Shown piece by piece: positions 40,632 to 51,644 of a stretch of 64,000 nt of DNA (positions are counted from its first letter, which is position 1; the number at the start of each line of letters is the position of its first letter). The notes beneath the pieces were generated by a model. The model made no database searches. It was given only the letters and a program-made list of their open reading frames with translations, and was not told the DNA's origin. The stretch is from Sipunculus nudus (taxonomy: Eukaryota > Annelida > Sipuncula > Golfingiida > Sipunculidae). The DNA lies in NCBI GenBank assembly GCA_026874595.1, contig CM049307.1, forward strand, positions 36,810,862 through 36,874,861, written 5' to 3'. The translations under genes and the position numbers were made by a program.

Positions 40632-40814
40632 CGGTTTATATAATTAACATGGGAGTTGCCGTACATCATCTATTATGGCCCATCGCCGGTTCTCAGGTGT
40701 CAAACGATCTTCTCTCCTGCAATATTCTAATTTTTCATATTTTACATATATTAATTCACACACTGAGAAAAATAATTATTTTTTCCTGTACGAATTCAAG
40801 TAGACATTACGGTA

Positions 40815-41514
40815 TGTCCAATTTTGAAGCAGTTATTTGATGCATATTTAGGTAATAGGTTATGTAGTCTTAAGTTTGGCAGTCAGTGCCACTCATTAAC
40901 TTAATAAAATCACCAGGAATATATGTGTTGTGTTTGTATGTGTATTATCTTTGGAGTATGTGTTTTAAGATTATTAATTCACATTCAGATCAAAAGAAAA
41001 CTCAGGTCAGAGCAACAAAGGAGGTGAAACTTAACATATCTACTGATTAGGACAGCCATCTCAGAACCAAAATAATTACCAAAGGGGTACACTATATATG
41101 CATTGTGATAAAGGTTGGCTGTATACATCAGCATGATTCTGCATATTTCATCCCATGACTTTGTCCATGAATTAAAGGATACACATGGGCATATCACCTG
41201 ATGAACCACATAATACTACACCAATACTGGGATCCTTGTATCCTTCATAATGAATACTGTGAGATAGAAACATCAGTTTAAACTGTAAATGGTTTAGTTG
41301 TTGTGATTCAATAAAATGTATGATATATAACAAATGATTCAGTAATTTGAGGTATAAACACCTCCATAACATTGACCAGGTGAATATATACAGTTAAGGT
41401 TTCACCTTGCTCTCAGGAATATAATTTTGTCACAGGAGTGGAAAACTCCTGATGCTGAGGAGTATCTTTGTCCTTTAGTTTTGTATTATTTTCTTGTCCA
41501 GTAGTGTAAACCAT
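40815..41514. other. Non-coding sequence, nothing recognised
   Basis: No supported feature was found. Confidence 0.5.
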
Positions 41515-41995
41515 GACACAAGAGGAAGGGAGAAAGTGAAAGAAAGAGATAGAGACATTGTCAGAGCAATAGAAAGGAATTAGAGTAAAATAGAGAAACA
41601 AAGACAGACAGGGCAAAAAAGAAAGACCAACACAAGATCAGCAGATAGACAGACAGAGGGATAAAAAATTATACAGACACAGAGGTAGAGAATCAGAAAA
41701 GGAGTAAAATAGAGACAGAGAAACAGGACAACAGTGAGTGAGAGATGGAGAGAGGCATAAAGACAGAAGAAGACAGAGATGGTGAAAAAGATTAAAATAG
41801 ACAGAGGTTGACAGTGGGAGAGAGAAAAAAGACAGAGAAACACAGACACAGGATGACAGAGAGATACAGAAAGACAGATAGAAAGAGGCAGAAACAGAGA
41901 TAGACAGGCAGAAATAGAGAAGATAAAACAGAAATACAGGAGAAAAATAAAGGGATGGAAACAGAGAGAGACAGGAAGACAGAATCAGAGATGCG
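41515..41995. repeat. Purine-rich GACAGA/GAGA low-complexity tract
   Basis: Nearly 500 bp in which the + strand is overwhelmingly A and G, with recurring GACAGA, AGAGA and AGAAA words. The long minus-strand frames across it (41580-42070) are an effect of composition and not evidence of coding. Confidence 0.85.
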
Positions 41996-42742
41996 TGAGT
42001 GCTTCACATTCATCAGTACCTGACATACTTGTGTCATGGTCAGCAATTGTTTACCTGATACACGTGGCATGATAGTGATACCTGTAGGAGGCCAGGGTAT
42101 TTTATATGAACTGTTAAATTTGCATACTTAACAAGTTGTGGAGTCATACTCCTAAGTGTCAGGATCCCCATTTGTCCTCAGCTGGGTCAGCTAGGAACAG
42201 GAATATCTATCACCAGTCATGGTGAGTAAGTTCCCCTAATTTTCCTGTTGTAATAATTAAGTATTATAGGTTATTTGTCAGATATATATCATCATTACTT
42301 GTTAATGGGCAACAGTGTATATTTATTGGCAAGTAATGTGTACCTTTTGTTTTGTATTTTTGTTTTCTGCAGAAAGACTGTGGAAGCCCTTACTTTATAC
42401 TCATATATATGCATTTATGTGTAACATATGAAGGGCACACTAAGGAGTATAAATGTTTTCACAAATATATGTACCTTTTTATGTTAGGTGAAGTAGGTAT
42501 ATTAAAGATTATTAATATTCATTAGTGATTTCTAGCATAATACTTTACTAAGAGTTCCCATACTCCTAAATCATATGTTTAAATTAGTGTTACCATTCAA
42601 GAATTGCCATAGATTCATATATATGAGTAACATGTATTACCATTTTGAATTTGGTACATGAAAGTTAATGTATTATCCAGCATCTGAACATTTTTTTGGT
42701 TGTAGAGTAAAATTTGTAACATTTAAGAAACATATTATAAAC
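41996..42742. other. Non-coding sequence, nothing firmly recognised
   Basis: It contains a 40-bp segment (42182-42221) flanked by AG and GTGAGT that could be a micro-exon, but nothing else supports it. Confidence 0.4.
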
Positions 42743-42985
42743 TGGCTTCTGTGGCTCAGGGTAGAGCACAGGACTCAAAGCCTGGATATAGTGAGTTCGA
42801 ATCTCAGCCAAGGCCATGGGATATTTCACGGTTAGCCCCTGCCAAGGGTGAGCACTCTGCAAGCTTAATGGAAGGCGGTGCCCAATGGCCATGTTTCATT
42901 CACAAACAAGTTGGTTTATGCAGTCAGGTGTCAAGTTTCTCATAAAATTGATATTGTTCTTGACTCATTGTCTTCATCAACCCTT
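42743..42985 (+). mobile_element. tRNA-like SINE
   Basis: The head has an A-box-like TGGCTCAGGGTAGAGC and a good B box, GAGTTCGAATCTC, with tRNA-like spacing, ending CCAAGGCCATGGG. The body continues to about 42985 with no recognised reading frame. Its sequence after the head differs from the SINE at 36491. The exact 3' end and target duplication were not found. Confidence 0.65.
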
Positions 42986-45978
42986 TTCCCCAGCAAATTC
43001 TTGGTGCACCTATTTGGCTTAGTATTAGGCAATAATTCTTAAAGTATTAGGTAAGAGTTTATCTTCTGAGTGCTATTAAAATATAAGTATGAAGACTTTA
43101 TACAGGTACAGGACCTACTATATCTAAACATCTGAGAGGCAAAACATTTTCAAAACAAGATGTCGTCCAATTAAAACTATTTAAGTATTGCAATATATGA
43201 GTATTTTATTGACGTCAGAGCAGGTATGTCAGTGATAATGATGTATAAATTATTTCATCTTGAATCTAATATCTGCTTTCAAGCAGTGTTTGGATACACG
43301 AGAATGTGTCTTGTCTGTTTTAAACCTCCTAGATACAAATATAAATCACAGTAAAAAAAACACCTGGTTTTAGCTGTTAGTGTCATTAACTTGTGGATGG
43401 CTTTAGCAGGGAAATACAAATTATGTTGATTGAAAGTACAGGATACCTGTCTATACAGGTTAGGGGGAGGTGAAGGCCTCAGGGTCAGCAGGATACAGAC
43501 CATATGACAAAGTGTTCATGGTAAATTGATGGCTGAGATCAAGGGCAGGTCGGCACCCTGAATTTTCACTGTTGCTCCTTTCATTAGGAACCATTTCCAG
43601 GTCTGTCCATTCCATCACTGTGAAGTCATCACCAGTGTTTGTTTGTTGTGGGTATATTCTCTTATACAAATTCAGACTGAAAACTTTACCAGTAGATTCA
43701 GATAATCTTGACATTACATGGAATGTTTGGTCCCGCTAACATGATCAGTGGGAAGAAGACATTAAATGTAGGTGTTTATCTAGGAAAAAGATGAAAAAAT
43801 GAAAAAAGATAAGAGGTTGAAAATGCTCAGAAACATTGAAAAGTGTAAAAAAAAGGCATATGAAAATACTCATTTCACACCTTGGGCTGTAGTGCCTATA
43901 GGCTGTCCTAAACACAGTTATCTCACCATAAATATGATCCAGGGTTAGATCCATGAATAGGTATTCTGGTAGTGATTCTTTCTTCACATGGGCTTGATAG
44001 TTTAGGCTTGGCAGAAGTTATTTTTTCATAGACTGCCCTGTACTGCTTGTTGGAGGGGAGGGGAGGGAGACTGAGTTTACCGTACTGCACTTGATCTAGG
44101 TATAGGTTCTAATTCATTTATGACCATACTTAAGTTCTATCTTAATTATGGGAGGTGTAAACGTGAGTATCTACCCTCCATATGTAGTGTTAATACCAAA
44201 GTATCTCAGCAGGAGTTCTACTGACAACAGAAATCACATGATTTTTCTGTTATTGAATGTCAGCAGTTCAAGCAGATTAATTGATATATACCCTCCAAAG
44301 ATTCCCTACCTAGAGTTCACAGGTTTCTTTTCCTCTTTTCTCAAGGGGCTGAACAAATTATGTGCATTTAGGATAAAAGTTTAATGAAGTAGTCTGATCA
44401 GTGATGTACTTGTCAGGTGTGTTTTCAATTGATAAATGTACATCATACCTGGGTAGATTTCATCTGACAGTGCCCAGTTAGAATTTTAATATAAAAAAAT
44501 AAACTCCTGCCAAAAAAAAAACATTGTGGTAAAATATGATAACCTGTTGTGTTTGCTAAAATGCCAGGGATAATATGAATATATTGTACCTCTTTTAACC
44601 TTCAGTATTTTTATCAGAACAACATCTTGTTGTGCCGTTTTGTAAGCAGATTCAAGTGGTTTTTGCCATTTAGTATGTCACAAAGACCAGTTGAGCATAG
44701 CAAATTAATGTAAATTTGTTTCTTTGAAAATAACATTCATGATTTATTAAAGGAAAAGTATATATGTAAACAGGTAATCTTTCTGTGAACTTTGAAATGC
44801 AAGAAGCATCCCCTCTTGTTAATTCTGGATATGACATATTTTACAATATATGCCTTTTAATTTAAAACCTTGTTCATTACACAGAAATAAACTTTTTAAG
44901 CTAACTTAGGACTGCTGTATGTATAAACATTTGCATTATACTGTCAATTCATAATGACTGCATTATAGCACTGTAAAAAAAATTATCTGATGCAATTCTA
45001 AATTGTTGAAACAAGAATATCATTAAATACTTATGAAAAGTAATTAAAGTTTTGTACTTAGGAGTTGAATGAGTCCAGTATAATTTAGATCCATAGTGAA
45101 AAAGGAAATGACACTAACTTAATTAGGTTGAGGAATTTGCATCATCATCATGATGTCATGAGCATAATCACCTTGAGGTTAAATGATGATATCTGATGAT
45201 GTATTGTGTTTTACCTGGTAGCCAAGTTAGTTAAGGTCATCAAGTAGACAACAGAGACATGTAAGGTTGAGCATATATAGGACAATCAGTCAGAATATAG
45301 GTATATTCATACCAGCCAGCAAGGGTCAGATTGTAGGATTTGCATTGTCATTCTTTAAAGTCATTAGTGTGCCATTGCATTGACAAAAAAGTTCTAGTCA
45401 GAATACCACACGTATAATTCAGTTTAACTTAGGATTGTCAGGTACTTGCAATACATGTAGTACTGATATCTGATAACATCATTGTAGGTTGCGTAAGAGT
45501 TATTACTTTTTATCTGATTAAAAGTGATGATCAACTGGTAAATCGATTAATATAAATATGGACTAAATAAACCTGTGATGAAAGAGGGACTCTGAGTGTG
45601 CAGTTATTTTGATTATATGGAAACAGTTTTTAACCTTTTCAGCTGCAAGTCACATGAGAACAGTTCTCTCCACTGACATAGCTGAACTTGTATTTGACAT
45701 ACCTGTTCTGCAGATTTCCTGTGCCTACCTAGTGATCATAATTTAAACATATCTCCAGTGCTTAACTTAATATGCAAAATCCTATCATTAGGATTGTTAA
45801 AGCTGTGAAAGACAATCCTCTGGTGACAACACAGCAAGAAAGCTTGTCTAAATCATGCCTGACCTGTAGTAGCTTCCAGTGTTTTTATGGTCTAGGAGCT
45901 GATTCTAAAAACAGCATGTGCTGAAGATCTTTATCTGTGGATTCAGAATTGTAAACTTAAGGTTCACATCTGAGACAA
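42986..45978. other. Non-coding sequence, nothing recognised
   Basis: About 3 kb, AT-rich. Short open frames (for example 43460-43714 and 43745-43987 on the minus strand) have no motif or splice support. Confidence 0.5.
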
Positions 45979-46442
45979 TACTGTGGTTGGCTTCATATTC
46001 ACGAGGCTGGAATTTCGCGATTTCTTAATTTTGTATGTTTTGCGAGGTTTTCATTTTCACGTAGCACCAGAGTCTATGAAATCGAAGTACAATAACATTT
46101 ACATTTATTATAAAATAAAAATAAATCCCACAGTACCTAAGTCATTACCGTCATAGTCATTGTATTATAACCTGTCTCATAATCGATGTTTTGACAATTA
46201 TCATAAAGTGTTTGTGTGAGAAGGTTGCTATACCATCCACAGATTATGTTGTTGATTTACAAACCTTGTTTTCAGAGGTGTGATAACGAATTAATTTGTG
46301 CAGAATCTGCAGATGCATCATATCCTCTTGTTCATCCTCGATAAAAGGGCACTTATTCCCCAGGGTTTCATATTCACAATTATATTCCATTCCCGAATAT
46401 CACAAAAATAAAACCCTCTCGAACAAAAAGGCAACCACAGTA
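45979..46442. mobile_element. Small TA-flanked MITE, 464 bp
   Basis: The left end TACTGTGGTTGGCTT and the right end (other strand) TACTGTGGTTGCCTT are inverted repeats with one difference. TA lies at both edges as the probable target duplication. Inside, both ends carry TTCGCGA/TTCGAGA-like words and AT-rich runs. TACTGTGG-type MITEs are common in molluscs (from memory). Two open frames that cross it are by chance. Confidence 0.7.
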
Positions 46443-48240
46443 TCATTAGACAAATGCCAGGGCTATGATATCGATAAGTACTCGATGTACATAAAGGAGG
46501 GTTGTCATTATACTAGCATGAATTATTGCATGTGGAATTTAATATTTGCTCATGCATTATGTCCGTTGGTGCCCTGTCAGCACTTGGACATTTCTTTGGA
46601 TTCCTATAGATTTGCACATAAAAAGGGTCTGTTTTATGGTACTTATAGACATGTTGAAAATCTCAGCTCACAGAATGAAAATAGGATCTCACATTTTGCT
46701 AATAACTGAATCTGTTATAATGTACCAAATAATATAAAACAGTTGACTAAAACCCAACAAGGTATAAAGAAGAATATTTATGTAGAAGACTTGGTTATAG
46801 GTTAATTATAGGTATTCTTAGACTGTGTAGCAGTAGTATGATATGTGTGATAGGAGAATAAACAGGTCACACAAAACTTTTAATATGGTTGGATTTTTCA
46901 TTTCACAAAGCTTTCAAATTCACAATATTCATGAAAGGGATATTATCTTGAAAGTGTAACCATTTTTAAGCAGTTTTCCTTTCTCCTCGGGTGGCAGTAA
47001 TTTGTGTCTATTTGCCTTGCCATAAAAATAATCATACTATACAATTTATGAATCACCAGGCAATCACTGGCAGTCCCCCAAGTAGGTCCATCCACAAAAA
47101 TTAATGCTTTACCCAAATAGAAATATAGAAATAAACCTATCCACCCCTGTAAGGTTTCCTGTCTTATCAGGGGAGGCTTAAAAAACAGGTGGACAGGGGT
47201 AGTTGAAAGGATAATAGAATATAAAATTTATGCCATTTCCCTTTCTGGGTTGGAAGCAATATATGTTAATAAATCATGTGAATGTCAAAGTGTTTATTCC
47301 ATACCAGATCTGCAGGTGATCTTAATCTTAAAGTTTCAGTAGATCATTCTGTACTTTTATGGTGTATAGACATTCCCTTCATTCACGAAAACTTCCCAGT
47401 TCTCACACATAAAAGTGGCCATACCTTTGGACAGTATCATTATAAGATGCATTATTTTACATATTCCATTCATTATTACATTAATAATGTTTTATATATT
47501 ACATATACTTATATAAGAAATAAATTGGATATGTTCAATGTCTGACATGTTGGGTATTATTTTAGAGGTTATTTGGAGGCCAGTATTGTCAGCCTCTTTA
47601 CTTTTAGGGGTGTGGTTTTGAGCAGGAAAGTTTTGACTGGGTGGGTCTGGTCTTACATCTGGGCCAGTCATGAATGTAACTAAAATGTACATGTTGCTGA
47701 ATTAATTTCAGAATTCTGTAAATACTAATATTCATATATGGACATGTCTTGCTTTTTTCCATAGAATATAAATAAATCAAAATATATGTGCAACAATAAT
47801 AATAGAGAAATATAAATATATGCACTATACATTTAGTATGTACATGTGTTTTGGTGTTGATGGTTAGTTATATGTTTATTTGGCATAGGTGTGGGCTGGG
47901 TGCGGTACAGCTGGGTCTGAACAGAACATAAGATGGTTATCAGAGTATCATAATGATGGCCATCAGTGTTGAACCAGATGCTGATACAGTAACAGTTAAC
48001 GCAAACGTGGCAGTATGCTGGCTCCACGTCAATCAGTCAATGAGTCTGCTGTAAACCACAATTACCCTTGAATTTATCCTCTATTAACCATGCGTCATAT
48101 AAAGCATGCTACCCCTGCATTCATACTCCATTGACCCTAAATCATGAGGTCAACACTGCCCTTCCCCCTCCCAGTCTGATATAGATAGAGGTGTGGCCCG
48201 AGCCCACATCGCTGAGTCCACCACGCCTGGCTTGTGTTGT
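46443..48240. other. Non-coding sequence upstream of the promoter
   Basis: Mostly AT-rich. The last 150 bp become less so and include CCACGCCTGG (48221) and CCCTCCC (48168), possible GC/CACC-box type sites near the TATA box at 48241. Confidence 0.45.
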
Positions 48241-48248
48241 TATAAAAG
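48241..48248 (+). promoter_or_regulatory. TATA box of a + strand gene
   Basis: TATAAAAG, preceded by a less AT-rich segment with CACC/GC-type words and followed about 30 bp later by TTCAGGTTCC, a plausible transcription start region (about 48271). A coding exon with good start context lies about 130 bp downstream. A TATA promoter suggests a tissue-specific or inducible transcript. Confidence 0.65.
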
Positions 48249-48271
48249 CCTCTGAGCACAGCTTGTGGAGT

Positions 48272-48372
48272 TCAGGTTCCATTTAGAGCTTGATAGTGAT
48301 AGTACTCTTGTGTGTGTGTGTTCACTCACTGGTATATGTGTCTCCACTGAGGGTGTGTCTTATTGTGCCACA
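48272..48372 (+). other. Probable 5' leader of the first exon
   Basis: About 100 bases run between the inferred start of transcription and the ATG, including a short TG run (48309-48320). The reading frame of the ATG is open upstream through most of the leader, so a longer N-terminus is formally possible if transcription starts further upstream. Confidence 0.5.
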
Positions 48373-48435
48373 ATGCCGGGACCGCAAATATACAGCACCA
48401 ACGAGAAGGATTTTGTTGATTGTGCTTACCGCCAG
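48373..48435 (+). CDS. First coding exon of an unidentified gene (21 codons)
   Basis: An ATG in good context (CCACAATG, A at -3) opens 21 codons starting MPGPQIYSTNEKDFV and ending in CAYRQ. They are followed at once by a near-consensus donor, CAG|GTATGT, in phase 0. Composition changes here: the exon is clearly less AT-rich than its surroundings and uses C-rich codons. It lies 125 bp downstream of a TATA box. I do not recognise the protein; the peptide is polar with no signal sequence or membrane segment. The rest of the gene would lie downstream, possibly beyond this window. Alternative: a short non-conserved upstream frame, but promoter, start and donor together make a real first exon likely. 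Confidence 0.6.
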
Positions 48436-49285
48436 GTATGTAATACACGGATGTAATCTGTGTAGGAACTTAGTGTGCTCTGACGGTGGGGTGTGTTTGG
48501 TCTGTTCATACTGTAGCACTGAAATTCATTCATAACCCTTGGCTGCCACTGTATCTCTGAATAGAATCAAAACAGTTCATGTACTCGCCTACTTTTCATA
48601 ACTAGAGGGCTTAACCAAATAATTCACCACTGGTACGAACATAACTCAAGTTTTCTTTAACAAATTTATGCCTTACCAAAATATTATTATTACCAGTAGA
48701 AATGAATACTTCAAATAATTCACAGAGTCAACATATTAAGTTCTTTATCTTATGTTAAAATAATAATAGGGGTTCACTTAACAAGACTCAAATAGAAATT
48801 TCCTAAATAGGTTGTAGTCAGGCAAACATGTATATGTGATAGCTACATGTTAATAAATAATTATACATATATGTGCCTTTGTATGTGCATAGATATACAT
48901 GAATTTAGAATAAAAAAAATTACAGCCAGTTGGATAAAGGTGACTCAGTCGTGAACAAGCCTAGACTTGTTTCTGACCCTGTAGGAGTTCAGCCCATGTA
49001 ATCTGTGTATTTTAACTGGTTTTTTTTTGCTCAATTTATAGCCTATCACAAGAGTCAGACCTGTTCCACAAGAACACCTCATTATGTTGTGACTGTGCAG
49101 CTCATACATTACTGTAAGGTGGTTCACACATAGCATTGCTCTTTGGATGGTAAAGCACTATTGTGTATTGCCTTATGCTAAATGAATCTGACTGATAATT
49201 CAGTTGACAGTTTCTGCAGATTCTTGAAAACTGTGAAAAACATGACAGAAAAAGAATATATTTTACAAATGAGTATATATATATA
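48436..49285 (+). other. Start of the intron after the first coding exon
   Basis: It begins with the donor GTATGT. The rest is AT-rich and otherwise featureless, ending in a short TA run where the Helitron inserted. Confidence 0.45.
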
Positions 49286-50457
49286 TCTAATACTTATAAA
49301 AGGAATTCAGTTCACGTTTGTTCGCAATGTTCTCTAAAACCGCGCTGTGTACAATATTGTGCCATACGTCATTTTAAAGGTTATTATCCTCGCAGTGACA
49401 TAGGCGATATGAAAATAGATAATTTTAATATACATATAATTTTGAGTGATTTTCCCGTTTTTTTACCGAGCACAGCCCAACTGCCTTCGGCAATCACCGG
49501 AATGCGTGCATCGTGGTCACTTAACCTCTAACACTAAGGACTATTGTTCATATGAATAACGCTTGCTTTCAATGAGGGATTTGACCCACGTGCGTGGTCA
49601 GTAAAAGAGAAAAACACGTTTCTCGCTTTATGAAATGGAGAGTTCAACCCAGGAGGATTAATGACAAAACCTAATTCAAGGTCCCAATTTCAGGAACAGG
49701 AGTGGGGTGGGGTGGAGTGGTGTCTGGGGTTTCAGGCTTCAAAATTTTTCTGATACGATGAAAAAAAAAACATTGCGGTGGTTCAAAATTAATCCCTATG
49801 CATGGAGTCCCGTTGGGTCCGCTTCTGCTACTTACGAGGTATGCATATTTCTGCTTCTTTCTTCAGGAACAGTTTTCTTGCAACGTATATTTAATAAATC
49901 TTTCATGTGTTCCTCATATCAACCTAATCTTTATACGTCCACCGATAGAATCCAGTCAAATATCATCAAAAACCTGAATGCCCCTGCGTCCCCTCCCGGT
50001 TTGCAATGTCAACACCATCACTGGCGAGGTCATCAAGGTAAACATACCAGGGTATAAATTTAATGCCACGAGGACAGAATCACAAAATAAATGTTAAAAA
50101 TATTGGAGCGACTGCAGGATCACTCACGCACTGTCTCCACCAGATTATGAGTTATACGGACGGACGGTATGATGTTAAGGATTCATGTAATTTAAAAGTA
50201 AGTGGCAAAATTAAGATACAAGCAGCTGCACATAGAAACGTTTTCTGTTCACAGAAGTGTTGTTCCTCAGAGAGGTGCGTGAGTTATTCTGCAGTCACGC
50301 CAAAATGTTTATACATATCTATGGAGACAGTTTCCCACTGAAAACCTATATTTTCTGTTAATTTTTAGAATAAAAAAATGAGCCAACATTCACATCTCAG
50401 TTAATAAATCTCCCCACACCCTCTTAATAAGCCCGGTATACCGGGTCTATCAGCTAG
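49286..50457 (+). mobile_element. Non-autonomous Helitron, 1172 bp
   Basis: The 5' end is TCTAATACTTATAAAAGG, preceded by A. The 3' end is CTAG (50454-50457), followed by T, with a perfect 14-nt hairpin palindrome CCCGGTATACCGGG (50432-50445) eight bases upstream. TC start, CTAG end, 3' hairpin and A/T host site without target duplication are the Helitron hallmarks. The host site is a TA run, continued on both sides. No Rep/helicase protein is encoded. The interior is richer in CpG than its surroundings. It contains exon-like pieces, such as a frame reading VCNVNTITGEVIK followed by GTAAAC (about 50037), which may be captured gene fragments. Confidence 0.9.
50432..50445 (+). terminator. Helitron 3' terminal hairpin
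   Basis: CCCGGTATACCGGG, a perfect palindrome 8 nt before the CTAG end. In Helitrons this hairpin signals the end of rolling-circle transposition; it is not a transcription terminator. Confidence 0.85.
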
Positions 50458-50508
50458 TATATATATATATAGAAAGAGAAAAGTGCCTAAGTTTCATTTG
50501 AATTATGT

Positions 50509-50524
50509 CCCCCCCCCCCCCCCC
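50509..50524. repeat. (C)16 homopolymer
   Basis: A run of about 16 C residues close to the right side of the Helitron. Its length is likely to vary and may be imprecise in the assembly. Confidence 0.9.
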
Positions 50525-51544
50525 AGGGAGTTGTTTTCAGTGCCATTGTCTGTTGGTCATGATGGCGGAGGTGTCTGTAAGATATCTAGTTAAAGCAATA
50601 ACTTTTTTTAAGGGCTGCATATTTTCCTCCAAAATTTTTAACATTCATTGTTGAAACCAAAATCTCAGACAAGTTCAAAATCTGTTAGCCTTGACTATCA
50701 TCTTCATGGTCAAACCTGCCGAAATGTAAAATTCTTGTGAACCCCATAACTTTTGAAGGGCTTCACATCTTTTCCTCAAATATGGAACACAAATTGTTCA
50801 TACCAAATTCCACATATTAAGTGTTTTACTAAACTAATGATTAATTTATTACATAAGTACTGAGACAATCATTAAATTTGAGTCGCTATACAGATGTACG
50901 ATCATACAAGGTTGAAAATTCTCATGTACTACTTACAGTCAGATGAAAAGGTTTACATTGTGAAATATAGGGCTGTATCAATACATTATCTCATCAAACA
51001 ATATGTTTTGCAATATTTTTTTTCATAGTATACACGTTTACAACCATACTTAAGCAGTATTTGAGTCCAGATTCCAAGTTTTGCATTGTTTAAGTTTACC
51101 ATCTCTTGGCTGTGCTCCAATGGAAAAGCAGCAGCTTTCCAATCAGATATTGGCTTCTGTTCCAATTATGATTCTCCCTACATCGCTGGGCTGCTGACTA
51201 TCATTAAATGTTCAAGGTCGTAAATTAAAATATTGGATGGTCATATATCATCAGTGTATTTATAAATACAGGGACAAATGATACCTGTACAATATTTTAA
51301 CTTATATAGTGATACATCAGTGCTCAGCTGAATCATTAAAAAATAGAAATGATGCTGCTATTTTTAGGTGGTATATTTATCTGTTTTACTTTGGAATGTG
51401 GCAATAACAAAATTTTATATCATATGATCATATATTGTAATAAAATGACCATGAAAATCATATAAATAAACTTGTTACACTCTTATTTGAGTTAGAGCTA
51501 TTTAATGTGCTTTAAATTCTTTTCTTGCCTTTACTATCTCTTAG
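50525..51544. other. Non-coding sequence, nothing recognised
   Basis: AT-rich. It ends in a pyrimidine-rich run (TTCTTTTCTTGCC..) that could be the tract of an acceptor at 51544. Confidence 0.45.
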
Positions 51545-51644
51545 GAAAGAATGGAACCAAAAAAATTTAAAATTGAATTATCAGTTACACAAGCTAGATA
51601 TGTCATTGCAATTACTTGGATTTCTTCTGGATGATGTTTTGAGG
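51545..51644 (+). CDS. Candidate internal exon, leucine-rich, unidentified
   Basis: It is bounded by a good acceptor (pyrimidine tract, then CTATCTCTTAG) and a full-consensus donor, GAGG|GTAAGT. One frame is open across the whole 100 bp, giving 33 codons after one leading base, including NYQLHKLDMSLQLLGFLLDD, which has the leucine spacing of an amphipathic helix. It would need an upstream intron in phase 2, whereas the first exon at 48435 ends in phase 0. It therefore cannot follow directly and would need an intermediate exon. A chance occurrence is possible. Confidence 0.35.

Larger units (their letters stand above)
38993..40814. mobile_element. TA-flanked inverted-repeat element, TACCGTA type (E3)
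   Basis: The left end is TACCGTAATGTCTAC (38993 on). The right end on the other strand is identical over these 15 bases and, after a short diverged stretch, both continue with TTCGTA. The right subterminal sequence (TTCGTACAGGAAAAAATAAT on the other strand) closely resembles that of E2 (TTCGTACAGAAAAAAATAAT), so E2 and E3 are relatives. The body is 1818 bp without the TA, and includes a (TA)n tract at 40543-40625 and a decayed tRNA-like segment. No transposase frame was found. Confidence 0.8.

Noticed and set aside
41580-42070. Long minus-strand frames rich in C, L, F and S that resemble membrane proteins
   Set aside because: They are the complement of a purine-rich low-complexity tract; composition alone keeps the frame open and makes it hydrophobic.
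42182-42221. Possible 40-bp micro-exon between CCTCAG and GTGAGT
   Set aside because: Too short to judge; AG and GT pairs at this spacing are common and no flanking exon supports it.
42743-42815. tRNA gene on the + strand
   Set aside because: tRNA-like boxes are present but no proper acceptor stem is seen; a SINE head is more likely.
46296-46709. 137-codon open frame, the longest in the window
   Set aside because: It starts inside a MITE and runs across its end, so it cannot be an old conserved gene; no motif is seen.
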